Under the pieces are notes generated by a model. It was not told where the DNA came from, did no database searches, and saw nothing but the letters and a program-made list of their open reading frames with translations. The position numbers were made by a program, and so were the translations under genes. A stretch of 64,000 nt of DNA from an uncultured Ruminococcus sp. GTDB lineage: Bacteria; Bacillota; Clostridia; Oscillospirales; Ruminococcaceae. Shown piece by piece: positions 52,617 through 60,623 of this stretch. The stretch's first letter is position 1; every line of letters begins with the position of its first letter. Where the stretch lies: the NCBI GenBank assembly GCA_910576995.1, contig CAJTLC010000001.1, forward strand, positions 125,221-189,220. The letters run 5' to 3'.

Positions 52617-53312
52617 TTAGATTTCTTCCGTCATTTTTAAAACGATTTCAGCCACGCGTTTTGCAGCAATTTTTTCAAATTCATCGAAAGACATCGCTCC
52701 TTCATCGTCGGCGTTGTCCGAAATGCAGCGAACGCTTACATAAGGCGTCTCGTTAAGATAGCAGGCGTGACCTACGGCAGCGCTTTCCATGTCAACGGCA
52801 TATGGGTCGAAATTAGCTTGTATGGAAGCTTTAAGCGCGCTGTCCGATACAAAAGCTTCGCCCGAAACGATACGTCCGCGGAAACAGTTTACTCCGAAAT
52901 CACCGCAGATTTTTTCTGCAGTTTCGATCAGTTTTTCGTCAGCCTTGAAAATTCCGCAGTATGGCGGATAGTCGTTGAGAAAATGAAGATCGAGATCGTG
53001 GGGGAGAACTTCGGTCGAAATAACTATATCGCATACCTTTACGCTGCTGTTCATTCCGCCGGCGACGCCTGTATTGATCACGCACTCAGGGTGAAAATTG
53101 TCTATCATGACCTGAGTACAGAGGGCGGCATTAACTTTGGCGATACCGCAGCAGGCGTTGATAATGGCATTGTTTTTGTAAGTATTGATATAAAAATCGA
53201 AACCGGAAATGCGTTTTATTTCCGCCTTGCCGAGCAAAGTGCGTATATCGGCGAGTTCTGACGGCATAGCTCCGATGAGTGCAATGGTGTTCGTGAAAAT
53301 CAATCCTTTCAT
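52617..53312 (-). CDS. mtnN: 5'-methylthioadenosine/S-adenosylhomocysteine nucleosidase
   Basis: A 231-residue enzyme splitting MTA and SAH to adenine and the thio-ribose product, recycling methyl-donor waste. Family marks: ALIGAMPSELADI, GIAKVNAALCTQVMID, NTGVAGGMN, VSGEAFVSD, AVDMESAAVGHACY and RCISDNADDEG. The first eight residues (MKGLIFTN) are longer than usual and the ATG at 53312 lacks a good ribosome site, so the start is uncertain. A promoter at 53327-53355 would leave almost no leader. Confidence 0.9.
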   Translation of the reverse strand: MKGLIFTNTIALIGAMPSELADIRTLLGKAEIKRISGFDFYINTYKNNAIINACCGIAKVNAALCTQVMIDNFHPECVINTGVAGGMNSSVKVCDIVISTEVLPHDLDLHFLNDYPPYCGIFKADEKLIETAEKICGDFGVNCFRGRIVSGEAFVSDSALKASIQANFDPYAVDMESAAVGHACYLNETPYVSVRCISDNADDEGAMSFDEFEKIAAKRVAEIVLKMTEEI

Positions 53313-53326
53313 ATTTTACTACATTA

Positions 53327-53355
53327 ATTATAACATACTATTCATACAAAATCAA
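53327..53355 (-). promoter_or_regulatory. Sigma-A promoter for mtnN
   Basis: On the minus strand, TTGATT (53350-53355), a 17-base spacer and TATAAT (53327-53332). Transcription would start about 8 nt before the ATG at 53312. Confidence 0.65.
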
Positions 53356-53425
53356 TGACAATTTAATGAAAAAATAGAATAATTCAATAAAAACCATGTG
53401 AAAAAAATGGAGATTTATTCAAAGC

Positions 53426-53531
53426 TCTGCTTTCAACAAGCAGACGGCTCACGGCAGTAAGCTCTAAAGATGTTCGCTGCCCAAGAGGCGTGGGACATCG
53501 TCTGCGGTTATATTTTCTGTATGAACAGGCT
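53426..53531. repeat. Divergent fold-back repeat R8
   Basis: The right end, read in complement, is TGAGCCTGTTCATACAGAAAA, matching the AGAGCCTGTTC end of R1/R2. The left end AAGCTCTGCTTTCAACAAGCAGACG pairs only partly with it. The core (CAGACGATGTCCCACG) differs from other copies. It occupies most of the 300-bp gap between mtnN and the GH25 gene; the rest holds a TATAAT-like box (53552-53557) without a good -35. Confidence 0.5.
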
Positions 53532-53613
53532 CAATTTTTGAATTTAATTAATATAATGTATAGAGGTTGCCTAGAGTCATTTATCTATTACTAAGTTTTA
53601 CGGAGGTATCATT

Positions 53614-54303
53614 ATGTTTGACGGTATTGATGTTTCGCAATGGCAAGGGAAAATAAATTGGGAGAGAGTTTCTGTGGATTTTGCAATAATCAGAGCGGGT
53701 TACGGAAGGCTTTCTTCTCAAAAAGATACGCAGTTTGACGACAATTACATCGGCTGCCGGATTGCAGGAATTCCATGCGGTGCATATTGGTTTGCGTATG
53801 CTGTAACTCCGGATGAAGCGCGGCTTGAGGCTGAAGCGTGTCTTGAAGTTATCAGGGATAAAAAGTTCGAATATCCGATATATTACGATGTCGAAGATCA
53901 GCGTATCTTATCATTGGGTAAAACGGCTGTCAGCGCGATCATCCGTTCATTTCTCGATACCATGGAAAAGAATGGATATTTTGTGGGATTGTATATGTCA
54001 GCCGATAATCTTATAGAATATGCGGATGAAGATATACGGGCGCGATATGCGGTATGGGTTGCCGGTTACGGCGTGAGCAAACCTGATTACAGCGGAAATT
54101 ACGGTATGTGGCAGTATTCCTCAACGGGGCGAATTGATGGAATCAATGGCGACGTCGATCTTGATAAGGCTTTTGAAAATTATCCCGAAATAATAAGATC
54201 AGCCGGTCTTAACGGGTACGGGAAAACTGAAAATCCCGACTGTAAGCATAGGCTGACCATTCTTATTGATAATAAAGTTATAATTAAAAATTATGAATTT
54301 TGA
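53614..54303 (+). CDS. GH25 lysozyme (muramidase)
   Basis: A 229-residue 1,4-beta-N-acetylmuramidase cutting peptidoglycan glycan chains. The GH25 barrel starts at once with FDGIDVSQWQGKINW (catalytic-site Asp6). The catalytic DxE is in YYDVED (about residues 91-95), and WQYSSTGRIDGINGDVDLD closes the domain. The tail (KHRLTILIDNKVIIKN) looks like the start of a small binding repeat. There is no signal peptide, so export must use a non-Sec route, lysis, or phage-type release. GGAGGTATC precedes the ATG. Confidence 0.93.
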   Translation: MFDGIDVSQWQGKINWERVSVDFAIIRAGYGRLSSQKDTQFDDNYIGCRIAGIPCGAYWFAYAVTPDEARLEAEACLEVIRDKKFEYPIYYDVEDQRILSLGKTAVSAIIRSFLDTMEKNGYFVGLYMSADNLIEYADEDIRARYAVWVAGYGVSKPDYSGNYGMWQYSSTGRIDGINGDVDLDKAFENYPEIIRSAGLNGYGKTENPDCKHRLTILIDNKVIIKNYEF

Positions 54304-55160
54304 TTTGAGACAACACTGCACACTCTTTGTGCAGTGTTGTCTTGAGTTTTGAACAGCATCATCATTTCGTGAGTAAGGCTAAAATCGTCGGGCTGACCGA
54401 CTATATCTTCGCGTTTTATCCATTTCGCGGAAGAAAGTTCAGTTTCATCAATCGAAATATTTGTACAGCCGTCCACATCGCAGAAAAATCCTGCAAGTAT
54501 TGTTGAGGACATTCCCCATGGCTGGGATTTGTAATAACGAATATTTTTCACCTTCAGACCTGCTTCCTCCATGACTTCGCGGCGGACGGTATCTTCAAAA
54601 GTTTCGCCTATCTCGGTATATCCGCCAATAAGAGCGTCATATCCGATTCCGCGGTTGTCGGCGTATCTCGTAACAAGAATGCTGTCGCCGTTGATAACTC
54701 CGACGATTACGGCAGGATCAATTCTGGGATAAATGAGCTTTCCGCAAATTTCGCATTTTAGTGCGCGTTCTTCGGAGATTTGACTTAACGCTCCGCCGCA
54801 GCTTCCGCATATTCGGTTTGCGTTATACCATGAATTCAGATGAAAAGCCGTGAAAAGCGAAAATGCGTCGGCTGCGGTGAGTATTGAAGATCGCCGCAGT
54901 TTTTTTATATCCTGAAATGAGAAACGTTTGGGAATTTCATCAATACTGTCAAGCAGAAAAAATTTCTCTTCCCCGACCGAAAAAAGATATGTGACGTTTT
55001 CGGGATTACTCAAATCTTTCCAATATGGAAAAATATGCATATTATTTTCGCTGCTAAGAACTTCGCGGTTGCGAAAGCAAAAAATCCTGCTGTCCGCAGT
55101 TGGAATGGTATTCGGCTGATTTGCATTGTCAAATTTCAGCGGCATAATATCTTGTATCAT
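54291..55160 (-). CDS. nudC: NADH pyrophosphatase-type Nudix hydrolase (NudC)
   Basis: A 289-residue Nudix enzyme hydrolysing NAD(H), and possibly NAD-capped RNA. The order is typical: N-terminal domain (1-100), zinc ribbon CGSCGG...CEIC (about 118-140), Nudix box GGYTEIGETFEDTVRREVME (about 178-200), and the C-terminal NudC extension. The QPWG motif typical of NADH pyrophosphatases is present (SQPWGMSST). Start ATG follows TAGGAGTG. The last 13 bases overlap the convergent GH25 gene, and a 15-bp hairpin lies inside its final codons. Confidence 0.93.
   Translation of the reverse strand: MIQDIMPLKFDNANQPNTIPTADSRIFCFRNREVLSSENNMHIFPYWKDLSNPENVTYLFSVGEEKFFLLDSIDEIPKRFSFQDIKKLRRSSILTAADAFSLFTAFHLNSWYNANRICGSCGGALSQISEERALKCEICGKLIYPRIDPAVIVGVINGDSILVTRYADNRGIGYDALIGGYTEIGETFEDTVRREVMEEAGLKVKNIRYYKSQPWGMSSTILAGFFCDVDGCTNISIDETELSSAKWIKREDIVGQPDDFSLTHEMMMLFKTQDNTAQRVCSVVSNQNS
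54308..54342 (+). terminator. Strong hairpin downstream of GH25, inside nudC codons
   Basis: AGACAACACTGCACA (54308-54322) pairs perfectly over 15 bp with TGTGCAGTGTTGTCT (54328-54342), loop 5. On the plus strand TGAGTTTTG follows, a weak T-run. It can end the GH25 transcript while encoding residues near the NudC C-terminus. Confidence 0.65.
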
Positions 55161-55191
55161 AATACACTCCTAACATATATTTACTGATGTG

Positions 55192-56562
55192 CTAAACAGA
55201 CTCTGATAGTTTTTTCATCACTTTGAATTCATATAAAGCCATTAAAACGGCAACGACCGCCGACATGAGATCGGCTATAGGCCCTGTGTAAAGAATTCCG
55301 TCTATGCCGAAAAACAGCGGCATTATCAGCAGTATCGGAATGAAAAAAATTATCTGCCTCGTCAGCGAAAGAAATACGCCTTTTATGGGTTTGCCGATAG
55401 AAGTAAAGAATGTTGAAGTGATCGGCTGAATGCAGTTTAGCCATGTAAAGAACAGGAATATTCTGAAAAAGCGCGCTCCGAATTCAAAGTAGCTTTCCGA
55501 ACCCGTTCCGAAAAGAGAGAGTATCTGCCGTGGGAAAAGCTGGAATGCAAAAAATGCTGTGATAGAAATTATGCCTGCTGTTATCGTGGCAAGCCAGTAA
55601 GCTTTTTTTACGCGGTCGTATTTTTTCGCGCCGTAATTAAAACTTTCTATAGGCTGCGTACCCTGTGCAAGTCCGATAACTATTGAGAAAATTATCATGT
55701 TTACTTTCATTACGATTCCCGCGCAGGCAAGAGGTTCTGATTCGCCGTATGCGGAAAGTTTTCCGTAATGCTTGAGGGAATTATTGAGAACTATCTGAAC
55801 TATGGCGATTGCAAGCTGATTGAAGCATGAAGCCATTCCGATAGCGCTTATCTGTTTTATGATCTTAAAGTTTGGAATGTAATGCTTGACCGAGAGGGGA
55901 ACAGTTTTGAAATTACGCATATAAACGATAACCATGACTGCCGAAACAACCTGTCCGATAACTGTAGCCGCCGCAGCGCCTTTCATTCCCCAATCCAGAA
56001 CGAGAACGAAAACGGCGTCCAGAATCGTATTTATAACCGCGCCTGTGAGATTGCAGATCATTGTCATACGCGGACTTCCGTCGGCACGGATGATATGACC
56101 TCCGCCCGTTCCAAGTATCAGGAATGGAAATCCAAACGCTGAGACGAAAACGTAATCCTGAGCATATGGGAGAACGTCGTCGGGCGAGCCGAAGAATTTC
56201 AGCAAAGGCGTGAGAAAAATTATTGTTATCGCACTGATAACGATTCCCGAAGCAGTAAGCATAGTAATTGAATTTCCTGCAAAATAGCCCGCGCGCTTTG
56301 AATTCCCCCTGCCCATTGTAAGGTTAAAGCATGAAGCGCCTCCGATTCCGAGAAGAAGAGCGACCGCCATGCACGCGGTCGTAAACGGAAATGCTATATT
56401 TGTCGCGGCATTGCCGTTCGTTCCGACTCCATGACCAATAAAAAGCTGGTCGACGATGTTGTAAAGCGCGCCCACGAGCATACCTATAATACTCGGTATG
56501 GCAAATTTTACCATAAGTTTAGATACGGGCGCGCTGCCTAATGAAGTATCTTTTTCTTCCAT
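55192..56562 (-). CDS. MATE-family efflux transporter
   Basis: A 456-residue transporter with 12 hydrophobic segments, of the MATE (NorM/DinF-like) family, exporting drugs or metabolites in exchange for Na+ or H+. Signatures: SKLMVKFAIPSIIGMLVGALYNIVDQLFIG, quoted in parts (FAIPSIIGMLVGALYNIVD), GHVIRADGSPRM-type loop (GGGHIIRADGSPRM), and GLAQGTQPIESFNYGA mid-protein. I choose ATG 56562 with AAGGAAGG upstream; the longer ORF start at 56664 precedes the promoter at 56603-56631. Confidence 0.93.
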   Translation of the reverse strand: MEEKDTSLGSAPVSKLMVKFAIPSIIGMLVGALYNIVDQLFIGHGVGTNGNAATNIAFPFTTACMAVALLLGIGGASCFNLTMGRGNSKRAGYFAGNSITMLTASGIVISAITIIFLTPLLKFFGSPDDVLPYAQDYVFVSAFGFPFLILGTGGGHIIRADGSPRMTMICNLTGAVINTILDAVFVLVLDWGMKGAAAATVIGQVVSAVMVIVYMRNFKTVPLSVKHYIPNFKIIKQISAIGMASCFNQLAIAIVQIVLNNSLKHYGKLSAYGESEPLACAGIVMKVNMIIFSIVIGLAQGTQPIESFNYGAKKYDRVKKAYWLATITAGIISITAFFAFQLFPRQILSLFGTGSESYFEFGARFFRIFLFFTWLNCIQPITSTFFTSIGKPIKGVFLSLTRQIIFFIPILLIMPLFFGIDGILYTGPIADLMSAVVAVLMALYEFKVMKKLSESV

Positions 56563-56602
56563 CTTTTTTACCTTCCTTTTAAATTTATTTTTCACATTAA
56601 TA

Positions 56603-56631
56603 ATTATACACCTTTTTTCGACAAATTTCAA
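56603..56631 (-). promoter_or_regulatory. Sigma-A promoter for the MATE transporter
   Basis: On the minus strand, TTGAAA (56626-56631), a 17-base spacer and TATAAT (56603-56608). Confidence 0.8.
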
Positions 56632-56656
56632 GTGTCTGCATTTTTTTCTTTTTGCA

Positions 56657-56711
56657 CTCGTCAAAATTATTCTCGAAAACCCGCATACAATTTCTATTTG
56701 GATAGGTTCTA
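56657..56711. repeat. Half copy of the fold-back repeat (R7)
   Basis: CGTCAAAATTATTCTCGAAAAC, CCGCATACAATTTCTAT and GGATAGGTTCTA correspond step by step to the right half of R3 (inner stem, spacer, outer arm). The left half is absent. It lies between divergent promoters at 56603 and 56737. Confidence 0.65.
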
Positions 56712-56736
56712 AAAAATGGTAAATTTTTAAAAACTA

Positions 56737-56765
56737 TTGATTTTTGTTTTGTCATGCTGTATAAT
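56737..56765 (+). promoter_or_regulatory. Sigma-A promoter for the HD-protein/metY operon
   Basis: TTGATT (56737-56742), a 17-base spacer and TATAAT (56760-56765), 55 bp before ATG 56821. Confidence 0.8.
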
Positions 56766-56820
56766 AAAAGGTACGGAGAAATCCGAATAAAAGAGATATG
56801 ATCTCGGATTGGATACTGCC

Positions 56821-57324
56821 ATGCTAAAAGCCATATGTTCCGCCAAGGAACTTACCGGAAGCGGATATTATTTGTATATAAAAGATTTGATCGGCGCTCC
56901 GGAGGTCGAAAAACTTAAAGAAATTCCACATCACATCTCAACTACCAGATTTCAGCATTGCTTGAACGTTTCTTATCACGGTTATATTATTTGCCGTAAA
57001 CTTCATCTTGACGCACGCGCTGCCGCGAGAGCAGGTCTGCTTCATGATCTTTTTTATTACGACCGCAAGGAGTATAATACGAAGCGTGAAAAAGGTCAGC
57101 CGCGTCATTCTAATCAGCATTCCAACATTGCGCTGCATAATGCCGAAAATCTTACTGATATCAACGAAAAAGAGCATGATATAATTGTCAAGCATATGTG
57201 GCCTATGACGCTGAAAATGCCTAAATATAAAGAAGCTTATATCATCACATTCGTTGATAAATACTGCGCGGTTTTGGAATTTTGCGTTCCGAAAATGAAA
57301 CGTATTCTGCCTAAATATCGCTGA
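56821..57324 (+). CDS. HD-domain hydrolase
   Basis: A 167-residue HD-superfamily protein, predicted metal-dependent phosphohydrolase. Metal ligands: His in RFQHCLNVSYHGY, the HD pair in LLHDLFYYD, and a third His in HSNQHSNIALHNAE, then Asp in FVDKYCAV. The region resembles uncharacterised clostridial HD proteins (YqeK/uncharacterised type); the substrate is unknown. The start is either TTG 56809 or ATG 56821; no strong ribosome site decides, and I prefer the ATG. O-acetylhomoserine sulfhydrylase follows 26 bp later. Confidence 0.82.
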   Translation: MLKAICSAKELTGSGYYLYIKDLIGAPEVEKLKEIPHHISTTRFQHCLNVSYHGYIICRKLHLDARAAARAGLLHDLFYYDRKEYNTKREKGQPRHSNQHSNIALHNAENLTDINEKEHDIIVKHMWPMTLKMPKYKEAYIITFVDKYCAVLEFCVPKMKRILPKYR

Positions 57325-57350
57325 AAATTATATTACAGGAGGTCAAATTA

Positions 57351-58616
57351 ATGAAAATCGAAACCAAATGCCTGCATTCGGGCTACACACCTAAGAATAC
57401 CGAGCCAAGAGTTGTGCCGATAGTTCAGAGTACGACTTATGTTTATGATTCGACGGACGACGTCGCCGCCGTTTTTGACGATCCCACGAAAAGCCTTATC
57501 TATTCAAGATTTGAAAATCCCACGGTAATGGCTGTCGAAGAAAAAATTGCCGCTCTTGAGGGCGGAATCGGCGCAATGTGTACTTCAAGCGGTCAGGCTG
57601 CTTCATTGTGCAGTCTGCTGAATATTTTGCAGGCAGGCGACAGCTTTATTTCAACCACGACTATCTATGGCGGCACAATAAATCTTTTTGCTGTTACATT
57701 CAAGAAAATGGGAATAGAGTGTATTTTCGTTGATCCCGATGCTCGTGAAGAGGAGATTCGCGCTGCATTCAAGCCGAATACAAAGGCGGTTTTTGGCGAA
57801 ACTATTGCTAATCCCGCGCTTACTGTATTTGATATTGAGAAGTTTGCAAAGATCGCTCATGAAAATAACGTTCCGCTTATTGTTGATAATACATTTCCCA
57901 CGCCTATACTTTGCCGTCCAATGGAATACGGTGCGGATATAGTCATTCATTCCACTTCGAAATACATGGACGGTCATGCGGTACAGGTTGGCGGAGTTAT
58001 CGTAGATTCAGGAAATTTCAACTGGGCAAACGGAAAATTCCCTGAATTCACAGAGCCTGACGAGAGCTATCATGGTCTTATCTATACCCAAGCTTACGGA
58101 AAAGCCGCTTACATCGTAAAGGCAAGAATGCAGCTTATGCGCGATTTCGGCTGCTATCCCTCGGCGCAGTCGGCATTTTATCTTAATCTAGGTCTGGAAA
58201 CTCTTGCAGTCAGAATGGAGCGTTACTGCAGAAACGCGCAGATCGTTGCCGAATTCCTCGAATCCAACGAAAATGTCGAATCTGTTAATTATCCCGGACT
58301 CGAAAGCAGTCCATATCACGAACTTGCACAGAAATATCTTCCAGACGGTGCAAGCGGCGTAATTTCCTTTGTTGTAAAGGGCGGCAGAAATGCGGCTGTA
58401 AAGTTTATGGACGCTTTGGAACTCGCTTCAAACGAGGTACACGTTGCCGATATCCGCACTTGTGTTCTGCATCCTGCGAGCGCAACTCATCGTCAGCTTA
58501 CCGACGATCAGCTTGTTGCAGCCGGAATCAACGGCGGAATGATTCGTCTTTCTGTCGGACTGGAGAATGTTGATGATATTCTTGCAGATCTGAAAAAGGG
58601 ATTTGCGGCTTTATGA
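57351..58616 (+). CDS. metY: O-acetylhomoserine sulfhydrylase (aminocarboxypropyltransferase)
   Basis: A 421-residue PLP enzyme of the Cys/Met metabolism family that makes homocysteine directly from O-acetylhomoserine and sulfide. Signatures: KCLHSGYTP, PIVQSTTYVYDS, SRFENPTVMAVEEKIAALEG, IVDNTFPTPILCRP and the PLP lysine in HSTSKYMDGHA. The insert GNFNWANGKFPEFTEPDESY is typical of MetY rather than MetB/MetC. AGGAGGTC precedes the ATG. Its stop overlaps the next HD gene by 4 bp. No SAM riboswitch is visible upstream. Confidence 0.95.
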   Translation: MKIETKCLHSGYTPKNTEPRVVPIVQSTTYVYDSTDDVAAVFDDPTKSLIYSRFENPTVMAVEEKIAALEGGIGAMCTSSGQAASLCSLLNILQAGDSFISTTTIYGGTINLFAVTFKKMGIECIFVDPDAREEEIRAAFKPNTKAVFGETIANPALTVFDIEKFAKIAHENNVPLIVDNTFPTPILCRPMEYGADIVIHSTSKYMDGHAVQVGGVIVDSGNFNWANGKFPEFTEPDESYHGLIYTQAYGKAAYIVKARMQLMRDFGCYPSAQSAFYLNLGLETLAVRMERYCRNAQIVAEFLESNENVESVNYPGLESSPYHELAQKYLPDGASGVISFVVKGGRNAAVKFMDALELASNEVHVADIRTCVLHPASATHRQLTDDQLVAAGINGGMIRLSVGLENVDDILADLKKGFAAL

Positions 58617-59050
58617 TTTATACTGCACTAACGAATAAGGCGTTAAAGCTTGCATATGAAGCTCATCATGGACAAACTGATGTTAATGGGGTACCATATA
58701 TATTTCATTCATATCATATTGCAGAACAGATGACGGATGAACTCACTGTATGTACGGCTTTGCTTCATGATGTCGTTGAAGATACTTCTGTAACCATTGA
58801 ACAGCTTGAAAAAGAATTTCCATTCGAAGTAATAGAAGCTTTAAAACTTCTTACTCATAATGAAAATGCGGATTATTTTGACTACGTACGCAGAATCGGA
58901 ACTAATCCTATTGCAAAGGCGGTAAAACTTGCCGATATTACTCATAATTCCGACAAAAGCCGTATTGTTGACTTATCATGTGTTTCACAAGAAAAACTTG
59001 ACTACTGGGATTATAAATACTCAACTGCCTTAAAAATTCTTACAGAATAA
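58613..59050 (+). CDS. Small MESH1/SpoT-like HD hydrolase
   Basis: A 145-residue stand-alone HD4 protein matching the hydrolase half of RelA/SpoT: AYEAHHGQTDVNGVPYIFH (first His region), TALLHDVVEDTSVT (HD and ED) and KLADITHNSDKSR. Small proteins of this type hydrolyse (p)ppGpp or related nucleotides. There is no synthetase domain. It overlaps metY by 4 bp, so expression follows sulfur-amino-acid synthesis. A bidirectional terminator at 59051-59087 follows. Confidence 0.88.
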   Translation: MIYTALTNKALKLAYEAHHGQTDVNGVPYIFHSYHIAEQMTDELTVCTALLHDVVEDTSVTIEQLEKEFPFEVIEALKLLTHNENADYFDYVRRIGTNPIAKAVKLADITHNSDKSRIVDLSCVSQEKLDYWDYKYSTALKILTE

Positions 59051-59087
59051 ACAAAAGGGACGTTTAAATGCGTCCCTTTTGTTTTTA
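59051..59087 (+). terminator. Bidirectional intrinsic terminator between convergent operons
   Basis: ACAAAAGGGACG and CGTCCCTTTTGT are perfect complements around an 8-base loop, with TTTTT after the stem on the plus strand and A-rich sequence giving a U-run on the minus strand. Confidence 0.92.
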
Positions 59088-59540
59088 ATCTTTTTTCAGC
59101 AGTTCCTTTAGCGTAAGCGCTCCGCCTGCCGCTGTCAGTCCGAACATTATAATGTAATTGAAAGCGTTAGTACCGCGCCACATCATCTGCGTATTCAGCA
59201 GGACAGCCGCAAGCACGATCACTATCCCGACTGCGATAACTATCCAGCCGTATACCTTTTTTTCCATGAGAAAAAGCATTATAATGCCTATAAAAATCGG
59301 CAGAAATATCAATCCGTTCGGCATACCGAAACTGCCGAAATAAATAAATCCCGACCTCATACTGTTGCGTATCTCGATATGCTGGAATATCATGTAAAGC
59401 CCTGCCGCCAGCATCAGCAAGCCGATAAAAAACTGAAGCAGATCGTTTTTACTCCTGCTCTTTTTGCTTTTTTCATTGTAGGCTTTCAATTCCTCGTAGG
59501 CTTCCAGAAGCTCCTTATCCACTTTCGATTTTTTAGCCAT
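59085..59540 (-). CDS. Small membrane protein of unknown function
   Basis: A 151-residue protein with an acidic/basic coiled-coil-like N-terminus (KELLEAYEELKAYNEKSKKS) and four hydrophobic helices. No family is recognised. It is the last gene of the fhs-tsa-rpiB-upp operon. The in-frame GTG at 59546 overlaps the upp stop (GTGA); ATG 59540 two codons later is my choice, but neither has a clear ribosome site. Confidence 0.7.
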   Translation of the reverse strand: MAKKSKVDKELLEAYEELKAYNEKSKKSRSKNDLLQFFIGLLMLAAGLYMIFQHIEIRNSMRSGFIYFGSFGMPNGLIFLPIFIGIIMLFLMEKKVYGWIVIAVGIVIVLAAVLLNTQMMWRGTNAFNYIIMFGLTAAGGALTLKELLKKD

Positions 59541-59542
59541 GA

Positions 59543-60172
59543 TCACTTAGTACCAAAGATTCGGTCGCCTGCGTCGCCAACGCCGGGAACGATGAACTTA
59601 TCTTCATTAAGCCCCTGATCCATAACGCCCGTGTAAATATCGACGTCAGGATGAGCCTCGCCGACTTTTTCAACGCCCTCCGGAGAGCAGATTATGCACA
59701 TGAATTTGATATGCTTAACGCCAAGTTTCTTTATCTCGTCAATAGCCGCAACCGCCGAATGACCTGTAGCAAGCATAGGATCAACGATTATAACGTCGCG
59801 CTCTGCAATATCGTCGGGCATTTTGCTGTAATACTTGACTGCTTCCTTTGTATCGGGCTGACGGAAAATTCCCATATGACCTATCTTTGCAGCGGGAACG
59901 AGAGCCGTAACTCCGTCAACCATTCCGAGACCCGCGCGGAGAATCGGCACAAATGCGAGCTTTCTGCCCGAAATGACTTTGGTTTTCGCAACGGCTACGG
60001 GAGTTTCGATCTCGATCTCTTTCAGTGGAAGATCGCGCGTAGCTTCGTAGCAGATGAACATTGCTATCTCCGAAACAAGCTCGCGGAATTCCTTTGTACC
60101 CGTATTTTTATCTCTCAGCAGCGAAATTTTATGCTGCACAAGAGGGTGACTGATAATATGTAAATTTGCCAT
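59543..60172 (-). CDS. upp: Uracil phosphoribosyltransferase
   Basis: A 209-residue salvage enzyme making UMP from uracil and PRPP. Signatures: HPLVQHKISLLRDKNTGTKEFRELV, RAGLGMVDG, the PRPP loop VDPMLATGHSAVAAI, and the C-terminal GDAGDRIFGTK. GAGAGATTATA precedes the start. It lies 13 bp after rpiB, matching a PRPP/pentose theme. Confidence 0.97.
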   Translation of the reverse strand: MANLHIISHPLVQHKISLLRDKNTGTKEFRELVSEIAMFICYEATRDLPLKEIEIETPVAVAKTKVISGRKLAFVPILRAGLGMVDGVTALVPAAKIGHMGIFRQPDTKEAVKYYSKMPDDIAERDVIIVDPMLATGHSAVAAIDEIKKLGVKHIKFMCIICSPEGVEKVGEAHPDVDIYTGVMDQGLNEDKFIVPGVGDAGDRIFGTK

Positions 60173-60185
60173 TATAATCTCTCCT

Positions 60186-60623
60186 TTAGTTATTATTCTC
60201 GATATCGGTTATCAGATCGACGCGACGCTGATGACGTCCGCCCTCAAAATCTGTGGTGAGGAAAATTTCGGCGAGTTCCGAAGCAAGTCCCACGCCGAGT
60301 GTGCGCGCTCCCATGCACATAACATTGGCGTCGTTATGCAGACGGGTATACTTAGCGGAAAACGAATCCGCGCAAAGAGCCGCGCGAATCCCCTTGACTT
60401 TGTTGGCAGCCATGGACATTCCTATGCCCGTTCCGCAAATGAGGATTCCCTTTTCGCATTCTCCCGAAACTACGAGATCACATACTTTTTTCGCCATAAC
60501 AGGGTAATCGCAAGGCTCGCCGTCAGTACCCATATCCTTGAATTCAAATCCATTTTCACTCAAAGCGGCAATGACCGCTTTTTTCATTTCAACTCCTGCA
60601 TGATCGCAGCCTATAGCTATCAT
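60186..60623 (-). CDS. rpiB: Ribose-5-phosphate isomerase B
   Basis: A 145-residue enzyme interconverting ribose-5- and ribulose-5-phosphate. Signatures: IGCDHAGVEMKKAV, GTDGEPCDYPVMAKKV, GILICGTGIGMSMAANKVKGIRA (catalytic Cys in ICGTG) and CMGARTLG. The ATG overlaps the tsaB stop by 4 bp. Confidence 0.96.
   Translation of the reverse strand: MIAIGCDHAGVEMKKAVIAALSENGFEFKDMGTDGEPCDYPVMAKKVCDLVVSGECEKGILICGTGIGMSMAANKVKGIRAALCADSFSAKYTRLHNDANVMCMGARTLGVGLASELAEIFLTTDFEGGRHQRRVDLITDIENNN

Noticed and set aside
57325..57350. SAM riboswitch before metY
   Set aside because: Only 26 bp separate it from the HD gene, and the common leader upstream of 56821 is about 50 nt with no S-box features.
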